From: Parachlamydiales bacterium
Lineage (GTDB): Bacteria > Chlamydiota > Chlamydiia > Chlamydiales > Rhabdochlamydiaceae
Direction of reading: 5' to 3'
Length of the DNA: 64,000 nucleotides
Assembly: GCA_023265455.1 (NCBI GenBank)
Contig: JAHFTQ010000011.1
Coordinates: 1-64,000, forward strand
Under the pieces are notes generated by a model. That model did no database searches. It was not told the origin of the DNA and worked only from the letters and a program-made list of their open reading frames with translations. Shown in pieces: positions 8,643 to 16,502 of this stretch. Made by a program: the position numbers and the translations under genes. Position 1 is the first letter of the stretch, and each line of letters opens with the position of its first letter.

Positions 8643-10156
8643 TCAACAGCGATGTGCGGCGGTGCAGTACTGGGATTAAGAGATTTCTTTCCTAGTAGAT
8701 TCCACGTCACTAGCAAGATGATTAAAGCCACAAACAGCCATCCCATGAAATAAAAAGTGTCATTGAGAGCCAGCAATGCAGCTTGCTGGTCTAATGAATC
8801 GTTCAGCAAAGCTAAAGAGACGCTGTTCGTTGCAGGCGGAGTGACAGGGTTAAACGGCGTCAGAGCAGAGCCCACTCTCTCATGATGGAAGATCGTGCGC
8901 CGGATCCAGATCGTCGTAAACACTGAAGTTCCCACCCCCCCAAACATCGCCCGAATAAAATGAAAAATCCCTGTTGCGCTCGGGAGTTTTTCAGCAGGAA
9001 TATTTTGGATGCTGATGCTGATAAGGGGCGCAATATAGCAAATGAAGCCTAGACCGAAGAAAAACCGCAAAAGCGCAATATGAAACAAGTCAATCGCTGT
9101 CGTGAAAAATGCGTTAAAAAAACAAGAAATCCCAAAAATCACAAGACTGATCAAAAATGTCCACTCATTGCCGATTTTCTTAACAAGCTTGGGTGTCACT
9201 AACGAGAGAAAGACCGGTCCTATCCCTAGCGTGCAGACTGCAAATCCGGCCCATTCAGCTGTGTATCCCATGAATTCTTGCAGCCAAAGGGGGACTAAGA
9301 CAATCGTCCCAAAATAGATCGCGTACGACACCATCAGGCAGACGATCGAGAGCGTAAACGATGGGATTCGAAATAAACTCAAATCCAAGAGGGGCGCCCG
9401 GTGCCAGATTTCACGGATAATCAGATAAGTAAAAGCGACAACTGTCCCGATCATGAGCAGCCAGATTCTCTCAGAATTCAGCCAATCCCACTGCTGCCCC
9501 TTGTCGAGCAGGACCTGAAGGCAAGAGACCCCGATCACAAGCCATACAATCGCCAGAATATCGCTAGGGGGTTTCTCCTTTGGCGTCTCACGGAGGCGTA
9601 AAATCCCCCAAATGACTAAAGCACAAAAAATCCCCACCGGGATATTAATATAAAAAATCCACGACCAGACGTACCAGTCAGAGATATATCCCCCTAAAAT
9701 AGGCCCGAGCACTGGCGCTGTAATGATGATAGTCGACCAGATTGACAGGTCACGACTACGATTCTTTTCTGACCCTTGAGCGATGAGTAAACTTTGACTT
9801 AAGGGAATCACGGGTCCTGCTACCAACCCTTGAATAAAACGACTGATCGTGATCATCAGTAAACTCGTTGACATTCCGCAGGCCCAAGAAAAAACCGTAA
9901 AAAGAGCCAGCGAAAGTGAAATGAGTTTGACAGAGCCGATCCTCTTAGCCAGCCATCCTGTCATCGCCAGTCCAATGGCATTACCCACTGCAAATGACGT
10001 GATTACATACGTTCCCTGCTCATTGCTGACAGCGAGCGCCCCTGAAATATAAGGAATCGAGACGTTAGCAATCGAATAATCGAGCACAATCATGAAGGTG
10101 GCAAGTGAGAGGGCAATAAAAAGAAGAACTCGATGAAATGAGGGTAACTCATTCAT
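8639..10156 (-). CDS. emrB: DHA2-family MFS drug efflux pump, EmrB-like
   Basis: The 505-residue protein has 14 predicted membrane segments and opens with the DHA2 signature (MIVLDYSIANVSIPYISGAL), followed by GWLAKRIGSVKLI and the motif C region GPVIPLSQSLL / GPILGGYISD. EmrB pumps hydrophobic drugs across the inner membrane with the EmrA adaptor and an outer-membrane channel. The gene is the last of three minus-strand genes (OMF, EmrA, EmrB) and its start overlaps the EmrA stop by eight bases, so the complete tripartite pump is one operon. The substrate cannot be deduced. Confidence 0.93.
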   Translation of the reverse strand: MNELPSFHRVLLFIALSLATFMIVLDYSIANVSIPYISGALAVSNEQGTYVITSFAVGNAIGLAMTGWLAKRIGSVKLISLSLALFTVFSWACGMSTSLLMITISRFIQGLVAGPVIPLSQSLLIAQGSEKNRSRDLSIWSTIIITAPVLGPILGGYISDWYVWSWIFYINIPVGIFCALVIWGILRLRETPKEKPPSDILAIVWLVIGVSCLQVLLDKGQQWDWLNSERIWLLMIGTVVAFTYLIIREIWHRAPLLDLSLFRIPSFTLSIVCLMVSYAIYFGTIVLVPLWLQEFMGYTAEWAGFAVCTLGIGPVFLSLVTPKLVKKIGNEWTFLISLVIFGISCFFNAFFTTAIDLFHIALLRFFFGLGFICYIAPLISISIQNIPAEKLPSATGIFHFIRAMFGGVGTSVFTTIWIRRTIFHHERVGSALTPFNPVTPPATNSVSLALLNDSLDQQAALLALNDTFYFMGWLFVALIILLVTWNLLGKKSLNPSTAPPHIAVD

Positions 10157-11294
10157 CGGAAGGACTATTTTTTTTGATAATTGCTTCGATCACACCCTCA
10201 ACTCCGACCAACTCATCGGTATAAACATCGCTAAAGTAAAGAGGAATTTCGGAAGTTGTCTGAGGTAGGCGAAGACCCTGTCTTTGATGCGTATCCACAT
10301 AAACCGTCATAGAGAGCCCTAAAACCAGTGGATGAAGGTTTAGCTCTAGGGAATTCATCTGAATTTTGACAGGAACCCTTTGAACAATTTTGATCCAATT
10401 GCCTGTCGCATTTTGCGGAGGAAGAATCGAAAAAACACTTCCAGTCCCCGGATTAAGTCCCACCACTTCCCCATGAAATTTCACCTCAGATCCGTACATG
10501 TCGGAGATGAGCTCGACGGGCTGTCCAATCCGAAGGTTTTTCAAGCCCACCTCACGAAAGTTAGCATCTACCCAAATTTGATCGATGGGGACTAGCGCCA
10601 TCAAAGGATCAAACGCTCTCACCCATTGTCCCACCTGCGCCTTTCTTTGCGTAATGATTCCCTTGGTTGGCGCACGCACTTTGCAACGATGCAAGGCTAA
10701 AAAAGCCCTCCTAAGCGCAGCTTTTGCCTGCTCGACTTGAGGGTGATCTGCAACCGTTGTATTTTCCACTTCGGCTAAAACCCCCTCCAGCTCCTTCTCA
10801 ACTTCTACGACAGTGGCTTCAGCTGCCATCAAGGTCGTTTGGCTATGCTCAAAGTCTTCTAGCGAAACACTCTGATCACTTACAAGCGCCTGGCGGTGGT
10901 CATAATCGAGACGGGCTCTTAAAAGCTCTGCCTCTGCAGCCATTTTTTTCGCTTGGAGCTCCTCGACTTTAATGAACATCTGCGCAACTAGACGCACAGT
11001 CGCAGCCAAATCGGCTTCAGTTTTTTGGTAAGCGATCTCGTAATCGTGGGGATCGATCTCTAAAATAACCTGCCCCGCTTCCACAAGCTGCGTATTGTCG
11101 ACCAAGATCGTCGTGACAATCCCCTCTTCTTGAGGTGTGACCATGATCATATTGCCGTTCACATAAGCATCGTTTGTGCTTTCAGAGTACTGGCCCCAGA
11201 TCAACCAGTAGGCTCCCCAAGCTGCTCCGCAAAAAACAAAAACAGCCGTTGCAATCCACCAGATCAGCTTCTGACGAGAGTTAGGATCGGTCAT
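10149..11294 (-). CDS. emrA: HlyD/EmrA-type membrane fusion protein
   Basis: A 381-residue periplasmic adaptor with one N-terminal membrane anchor (about 10-32), the DAYVNGNMIMVTPQ beta-barrel entry motif typical of EmrA, a lipoyl-like half-motif (VLEIDPHDYEIAY), a coiled-coil hairpin (about 85-190) and the second half-motif (LHRCKVRAPTKGIITQR). It bridges the MFS pump EmrB and the outer-membrane channel. The start overlaps the upstream channel gene by 14 bases and the stop overlaps EmrB by eight, indicating tight co-translation. Confidence 0.93.
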   Translation of the reverse strand: MTDPNSRQKLIWWIATAVFVFCGAAWGAYWLIWGQYSESTNDAYVNGNMIMVTPQEEGIVTTILVDNTQLVEAGQVILEIDPHDYEIAYQKTEADLAATVRLVAQMFIKVEELQAKKMAAEAELLRARLDYDHRQALVSDQSVSLEDFEHSQTTLMAAEATVVEVEKELEGVLAEVENTTVADHPQVEQAKAALRRAFLALHRCKVRAPTKGIITQRKAQVGQWVRAFDPLMALVPIDQIWVDANFREVGLKNLRIGQPVELISDMYGSEVKFHGEVVGLNPGTGSVFSILPPQNATGNWIKIVQRVPVKIQMNSLELNLHPLVLGLSMTVYVDTHQRQGLRLPQTTSEIPLYFSDVYTDELVGVEGVIEAIIKKNSPSDE

Positions 11295-12714
11295 GGTAGC
11301 CTCCCCCGAGCGCCCTTATCAGCAAAATCGCTTCCATCTGCCTGCCATATTCAAGCTCGACTAGGGTCATTTCACTTTCCAATGCCCCATTTTGTAGATC
11401 TAAAAGGCTCCTGAGATCATCCAGGGCATGCTCAAGGCGGTGCTGACCAACCTCGACTTTTTGCAAAGAGGTCTCCCACGACTTTTCCCGCAGCGCAATC
11501 TGCTTTTGCAAAAGAGAAAGAGCCGTCAGTCGATCAGCAACTTCCTGGGCAACTTGCAAAATCAATTCGTTGTAAGCATAGACAGCTTCATCAAATTGAG
11601 CGGCTTTTTCCCAGAGCTGGGCTCTCAGCCTTCCTGCCGTAAAAATCGGCAAGTTGATCGCCGGTGTGACCGACCCGCTATAGCTCGAGATCCGAAAAAG
11701 CTGCGAGGCAAAAACACTCTCTAGCCCTAGGAGTCCCACCAAATTAATGTTCGGGTAAAAATCGGTCTTGGCAGCATGGACTTCTTTTGCACTCGCCTCG
11801 ATTCTTGCCTTCAAAGCTGCTAAATCGGGCCGACGTGCAATGAGATCTAGTTCTAAATTTTCAGGTAGGGCGGTTGCAATCGATTTTAGGGGGCTATAGC
11901 TCAGCGTCACATCACCATCCTGCCCAAGTCCTGAAAGCGCCTTCAGCCGATGCCGATCTTGCTCGATCTGACGATCGATAGCTACGATAGAAGTTTGAAG
12001 ATCCAGCGTGCTGACCTGAGACTGGAGCTGCTGCAAAGCCGCATCAATTCCATGCTGCAGCCTCTCTTTAGTGATCTGCTCGATTTGGCTTGTATTTCTC
12101 TCGATCTCTTCGAGAATCTGCTTTTTACGCAAAAGAAATTGGAGCTCAGCATAGGTATAGGTAATCGACGTCGTCAAAATGAGCTCAGCTTGCCTCCTTT
12201 CTGCCTCTAGTGCATCAGCGCGCCCGAGCGCTGCCTGGAATAGATCCCGGTTTTTTCCCCAAAAATCGAACTCATATGAAAAAGAAAAACCCAGCATGAT
12301 GTCATTGACAACCGGAGGAATCGTCGGGGCAAATGCCCGGTAAAACCCTTCTTTAGCCAGATGTTGCCAATCAGAGCTCCCATTGAAATCCAGTTCAGGA
12401 TAAAGCGCCGCTCTTTTTTGCAATGCCACTTGAAGGGCCGCCTTTAACCTGGCTTCAGCTTTCTGAAGCGTCGGGCTGAGACTAAGAGCCGACTCAATCA
12501 GCTGAGTCAGTGTGGAGTTTTCAAATTGTTTCCACCAAGCCGCATCGGGCCACTCTCCCTCTGGAAAGTCGACTCTTTCCACAACCTTTGCAACGCTCAA
12601 GCTATCTTTCACTTCCGCCTGATCATCCGAAGGCATGCGGGCACACCCTGATGCTATTAACACCAGCGCAAGAAATTTACCGCAGAGAAGAAAATAAGAT
12701 CGAAAATTTATCAT
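11281..12714 (-). CDS. Outer-membrane efflux channel lipoprotein (NodT/TolC family)
   Basis: The frame can start at a TTG (12735), but the ATG at 12714 directly precedes the signal sequence, so I prefer it (477 residues). The lipobox LIASGC gives a lipid-anchored cysteine around residue 24, as in RND/MFS-associated OMF lipoproteins. Two TolC-like repeats follow, each with long helical coiled coils (for example LNLVGLLGLESVFAS and ARLKAALQVALQ). It is the first gene of the OMF-EmrA-EmrB operon. The 135 bp upstream are shared with the divergent gene at 12850 and must hold both promoters; I see no convincing operator. Confidence 0.9.
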   Translation of the reverse strand: MINFRSYFLLCGKFLALVLIASGCARMPSDDQAEVKDSLSVAKVVERVDFPEGEWPDAAWWKQFENSTLTQLIESALSLSPTLQKAEARLKAALQVALQKRAALYPELDFNGSSDWQHLAKEGFYRAFAPTIPPVVNDIMLGFSFSYEFDFWGKNRDLFQAALGRADALEAERRQAELILTTSITYTYAELQFLLRKKQILEEIERNTSQIEQITKERLQHGIDAALQQLQSQVSTLDLQTSIVAIDRQIEQDRHRLKALSGLGQDGDVTLSYSPLKSIATALPENLELDLIARRPDLAALKARIEASAKEVHAAKTDFYPNINLVGLLGLESVFASQLFRISSYSGSVTPAINLPIFTAGRLRAQLWEKAAQFDEAVYAYNELILQVAQEVADRLTALSLLQKQIALREKSWETSLQKVEVGQHRLEHALDDLRSLLDLQNGALESEMTLVELEYGRQMEAILLIRALGGGYHDRS

Positions 12715-12849
12715 GGCTATGCTTACACTTATCAATAATATAATTTGAATAAATCCAACAAGGAAATAGACGGTGCCCGCTTAAAATCAGTCGTGTTTTA
12801 ATCGAACCTTTGAAATAATGGGCGGGAAAAACCATAGGGGGACCGATTT

Positions 12850-13650
12850 ATGTCTGTTAAGACTTGTGTTCACATTTTAAGCAGTTCAACAACAGCGAAT
12901 GCTTGGTGGCGTCCAAGGATCAACTTCAATGCAGCCCACAATCAATCCCTGATAGAGCAGTTACAAACAGAATTAGGAGATAAGTTTGAAATTCTAGAAT
13001 ATGCTGAGGATCTAGACTCGATTTTTTCCGTAACAGAAGCAAAATTTCAATACTGTGCGCGCAACTCTCTTCCTGAAGTATTATCAAAAAATATTCGTGA
13101 AAATCCAACGAAACACATTGTCGTGATCAGTGTCACTAGTAAAGATCTTCAAGATGAATTCGACCTTTCTCCATTAAAAAACCGGTATTTAAAATTGATA
13201 GACAAGGTCCAAAAATACAATCCCTCTCGTATTCTCATCCTCCAAGACCATGACCCTATCCTGCCCCTATTCACTCCTATGAGTGAAAAAGAAAGACTAC
13301 AAAAAAGAAACGTATCGATCATCACCCTCGCAGGTCTTTCAATTGTGTTTTTCAGTCTGCGGTCTGTTCTCAATAAAACACACTGGGTTGTCGGAGGGAT
13401 TATTTCTGCACTATTTGGAGCTGCAATAGGCTATACGGTAGGCTCTTGGTTATTTCCTCTTCGGAAGAACACAATTCCAAACAAGTTCTTGTACACACCT
13501 ATCCGACAGTTTGCAAAAAAAGCAAACATTCCTGCCTTAGATGTCCCTCATTCCTTCGATCTTTCCAAGACTATTCGTGAAAACGATGAAAATAAACCCA
13601 AAATTGTCGCTAAACTTGCAAGCTTTATCCTCCAGCAAGGAAAGTCTTGA
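12850..13650 (+). CDS. Membrane protein of unknown function, Inc-like paired hydrophobic segments
   Basis: The 266-residue protein is not recognised. It has a soluble N-terminal domain (about 1-155) with alternating beta/alpha pattern (HIVVISVTSKDL, SRILILQDHD), then two closely spaced hydrophobic segments (about 158-174 and 180-203) and a basic C-terminal tail. The paired segments resemble the bilobed domain of Inc proteins or a hairpin anchor. An AGGGGG-like ribosome-binding site precedes the ATG. It is divergent from the efflux operon and overlaps the next minus-strand gene by 26 bases at its 3' end. Confidence 0.65.
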   Translation: MSVKTCVHILSSSTTANAWWRPRINFNAAHNQSLIEQLQTELGDKFEILEYAEDLDSIFSVTEAKFQYCARNSLPEVLSKNIRENPTKHIVVISVTSKDLQDEFDLSPLKNRYLKLIDKVQKYNPSRILILQDHDPILPLFTPMSEKERLQKRNVSIITLAGLSIVFFSLRSVLNKTHWVVGGIISALFGAAIGYTVGSWLFPLRKNTIPNKFLYTPIRQFAKKANIPALDVPHSFDLSKTIRENDENKPKIVAKLASFILQQGKS

Positions 13651-14722
13651 GTGTTTCTAGCCAATCAGACCGGATTCCTAGTCCTTCCAAAATCACCTTC
13701 TGTTGAGGAGTAGAAAATTGCTCAAGCGTGCGAATCACCGTGGGTTTTAACTCCTCTGCAGACGTCACAGAAGGACTTAGGTGGTTTCGCACCAGAATAT
13801 CGTGATAGGTTTCGTGCCCCACCTGCAGCGTGGGAATCCCCGCTAGTACAAATTGAGGCCCCATGCTCGTTTGATAATAGAGAGCAGCATCGGCAACTAT
13901 TTGAGCCTCGTCAGAACTCAAATCAGAGAGGATTATTTTAGGAGCCTTAAGTTCCACTTTTGCCAATAGCTTACCCTCGATATTTTTTGCTTTTGCCCCG
14001 GGGTGTTGCTGGACTAAAATCACAAACTCAGACAAATCTGGTGTCAAAAATGAAAGAAAAGTCGGAAACGCCTTAGTGAAATATTCGTCGTTGTTCCCCC
14101 CAAAATAGACTAAAACCTTTTGGCCCTGATCTATTACCCCATGCTTAAGAAATAGCTGCTCCCGCATCTTGGCATGTTCGGAAGCGCGCCTTTTAGCCAT
14201 TTTTTCGGCTTGATGGACCGGATAATATCCAATACCTACTTTTTTCAGATCGCCAAAATCAAGGGGAGTACTGGAGTCTTTCAATACCGTTGTTTTAGCC
14301 AGGTTAGAGTTCGCAAATAAAACCCCCTGGGAAGCCATCATGACCTCAGCTGCGACAGCTGAATACCCCCCTGGAACATACGGCTCAGGGTTGTCATAGT
14401 AAGCGAGACGAATCGTTTGGACTGCATATTGAGCGAGCGCTTTTTGAATTTTAATATCAAAATGGTGCCCCACATCTGTAATCACAACCGAAGCTGCCGC
14501 GCAAGCCTTTGCGATTTGTTCAGCTAATGCGTCTTCTTCTTGAGAAGAAATATTTTCGATAGAAAAAGAATGTTTAACTTCAATTCCTCGTTCCTGAAAT
14601 TTTTTTAGCGCAGGCCCCGACGCGTGAACTTCCACACGAGGCAAACTCTCAGCAAATGTGGAGAAGTGATCAGCAGGCCCTCCGTGACAGGCAATAAAAC
14701 ATACTGCAGCTAAATCTGACAT
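13625..14722 (-). CDS. GT-B-like fold protein (paralogue of the gene at 15193)
   Basis: A 365-residue, apparently cytosolic protein. The C-terminal half has the pattern VLVYFGGNNDEYFTKAF...LSEFVILVQQHPGAKAK and later QTSMGPQFVLAGIPTLQVG, reminiscent of the nucleotide-sugar side of GT-B glycosyltransferases and UDP-GlcNAc 2-epimerase-like proteins. The same FGG-x4-Y-x-KA...LSE-x-x-IL...HP pattern occurs in the protein encoded at 15193-16260, so the two are paralogues flanking a thioesterase gene. No specific donor-binding motif can be named; enzymatic function is a guess from fold. Confidence 0.6.
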   Translation of the reverse strand: MSDLAAVCFIACHGGPADHFSTFAESLPRVEVHASGPALKKFQERGIEVKHSFSIENISSQEEDALAEQIAKACAAASVVITDVGHHFDIKIQKALAQYAVQTIRLAYYDNPEPYVPGGYSAVAAEVMMASQGVLFANSNLAKTTVLKDSSTPLDFGDLKKVGIGYYPVHQAEKMAKRRASEHAKMREQLFLKHGVIDQGQKVLVYFGGNNDEYFTKAFPTFLSFLTPDLSEFVILVQQHPGAKAKNIEGKLLAKVELKAPKIILSDLSSDEAQIVADAALYYQTSMGPQFVLAGIPTLQVGHETYHDILVRNHLSPSVTSAEELKPTVIRTLEQFSTPQQKVILEGLGIRSDWLETLKTFLAGG

Positions 14723-14767
14723 ATTATAAAATCCAGTTTAAATTTTAGGGCTTCATTATACAACAAC

Positions 14768-15196
14768 ATGGCAATTTGGAAAATCCCCCTCATTCTGAAA
14801 GAGTTGCAGCAGCGCTGCAATAACACTCTCGTCTCGCACCTAAATATTGTCTTTACAGAAGTGGGAGATGATTATCTCAAAGCTACCCTAGAGCTCGGCC
14901 CTCACCTGATGCAGCCACTGGGAACTCTCCATGGCGGAGTTTCTTGTGTCCTAGCCGAGACCGTTGGGACTGCCGCAGCTTACTACTCTGTAGATCCGAC
15001 GAATTACACCTGTGTAGGGCTCGATATCAACACTAACCACGTTAGGCCCGTATCTCAGGGAACCTTGACAGCAATAACACGGCCTTATCATATCGGCAAA
15101 TCGACCCAAGTTTGGTCCATTGAGATTCATAATGATCAAGATCAGCTCATCTCGATTAGCAGGCTAACCGTAGCAAATATAAAGGTAAATTCATGA
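14768..15196 (+). CDS. Hotdog-fold acyl-CoA thioesterase (PaaI/YbdB-YdiI type)
   Basis: The 142-residue protein has the hotdog signature HGGVSCVLAETVGT with His55 and catalytic-type Glu64, as in E. coli YdiI/EntH (1,4-dihydroxy-2-naphthoyl-CoA or aryl-CoA thioesterases). The family's glutamate sits in the central helix and hydrolyses an acyl-CoA in a homotetramer. The rest (LDINTNHVRPVSQGTL) fits the second half of the fold. The next gene starts inside its stop codon (ATGA), suggesting co-translation with the GT-B-like protein. The physiological acyl group is not evident. Confidence 0.85.
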   Translation: MAIWKIPLILKELQQRCNNTLVSHLNIVFTEVGDDYLKATLELGPHLMQPLGTLHGGVSCVLAETVGTAAAYYSVDPTNYTCVGLDINTNHVRPVSQGTLTAITRPYHIGKSTQVWSIEIHNDQDQLISISRLTVANIKVNS

Positions 15197-16260
15197 AACG
15201 ACTTTTAGTAGCTCTTTTATTCATGCAGATGCTCTCTGCTTATGAGACTGTTTTTATCTTGCATGACGCCTCTGAGGCCCAGGCTCTTTCGCCTGTGATT
15301 GATGTCTATTTACGCAATCACGAAGACATCTGTGTATTGGCCGGAGGCTCAGCTAGCGAAATCTTGGCAGGCAAACCCCACATTCTTTCTTTCGACCAAC
15401 TAGGAATCACTGAAAAAATTGACAAAACTTGGAACCAAGAATCTCTTCTTTCCTCTGAGAGCATTCAAATCATTTTAGAAAAACTTCCCGCCAAACGGGT
15501 GATCTCCGGCGTCGCCTACGAATTTTACGGACAGCTTCTTGAAGCGTATGCCTCTAGTATCACTTTTGCTTATTGGGATAACATCAACTACGAAGGAGAC
15601 GAGTCGCTATCTCCTCCTAAGATGATCGAGGTCGCGCAGCACCTTCTGATTTCCTCTAAACCTCCGACAACTCTCCATCCCCAAGAGCACATCGTCGGAC
15701 AACCTTGCTTAGAAAGACAACAAATTTATGAGCTGGATCCCTCTAAAATCAGAGCCCAACTCCCCTTTCCTCTAAAATCTCCCATTCTCGTTTTTTTCGG
15801 AGGCTACGGAAGAGCTTATAACAAAGCCCTCAGCCAATTTCTGACCGCAGCAGAAGGGCTTTCTGAATACACCATTCTCCTGCTACCTCATCCTAGAACA
15901 GAGGGAGCCATTGAGCGAAGAAAACTCAGCCACCGCATGCTTCCCCATGTGCATCTCATCGAACCGACTTGGAATATCACATCAACCGAAGCCGCTCTCC
16001 TTGCTAACCATGTGGTCTGCCATCCCACCATTGCCGGTATCCACGCAGCTGTTGCAGAAAAAAATGTCATTTACTGGACCCCGCCAGGTCTAACCCATAC
16101 TAATCTTCTCACTGAAAGCGGCGCTCCTCAAATCGGGACACTTGCAGAGCTAAAAACACACCTCACAGCACCGCAAACACCCCCCCGAGACATCTTTGAA
16201 ATTCTCCAGGCCCCTCGTAACAGCACCCGCCTCATTTACGAAACCCTTCATGCAGAATAG
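15193..16260 (+). CDS. Exported GT-B-like protein (paralogue of the gene at 13625)
   Basis: The 355-residue protein begins with a likely signal peptide (about 1-17, MKRLLVALLFMQMLSA). The C-terminal half contains ILVFFGGYGRAYNKAL...LSEYTILLLPHPRTEG and HPTIAGIHAAVAEKNVIYW, matching its paralogue at 13625-14722. An exported version of a GT-B-like fold is unusual, because sugar-nucleotide donors are cytosolic; it may have lost enzymatic function or the hydrophobic start may be an anchor. It overlaps the thioesterase gene by four bases. A long palindrome follows 11 bases after its stop. Confidence 0.6.
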   Translation: MKRLLVALLFMQMLSAYETVFILHDASEAQALSPVIDVYLRNHEDICVLAGGSASEILAGKPHILSFDQLGITEKIDKTWNQESLLSSESIQIILEKLPAKRVISGVAYEFYGQLLEAYASSITFAYWDNINYEGDESLSPPKMIEVAQHLLISSKPPTTLHPQEHIVGQPCLERQQIYELDPSKIRAQLPFPLKSPILVFFGGYGRAYNKALSQFLTAAEGLSEYTILLLPHPRTEGAIERRKLSHRMLPHVHLIEPTWNITSTEAALLANHVVCHPTIAGIHAAVAEKNVIYWTPPGLTHTNLLTESGAPQIGTLAELKTHLTAPQTPPRDIFEILQAPRNSTRLIYETLHAE

Positions 16261-16270
16261 ACCCCCGACA

Positions 16271-16366
16271 AGAAAATACATTTCCACCACAGAACGGGAA
16301 GGACTCCCCCTATACCCAGGAATCATGGCCGCGTCCTTCCCGCTCTGTGGTGGAAATGTATTTTTC
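16271..16366. repeat. Long imperfect palindrome (about 33-base arms, 28-base loop)
   Basis: The left arm (16271-16304) is the reverse complement of the right arm (16333-16366) except for one internal mismatch and the terminal bases. Key parts are CATTTCCACCACAGA on the left and TCTGTGGTGGAAATG on the right. A T-tract follows on both strands, so it could act as a bidirectional terminator for the gene ending at 16260. The arm length is far beyond an ordinary terminator and also fits a MITE-like element. No target-site duplication is obvious. Confidence 0.7.
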
Positions 16367-16502
16367 CTTAGGACCTGGTTACTTAGAAAGTGCAAAGGCT
16401 GCACATGGCTCTATGTACAACTTTTAATCACACCCAAGCAAAGAGAATAGTTCACTAAAAAGGGTAAATCCTGATAGAATTTCCTCCAAAAGAGGACCCC
16501 CA

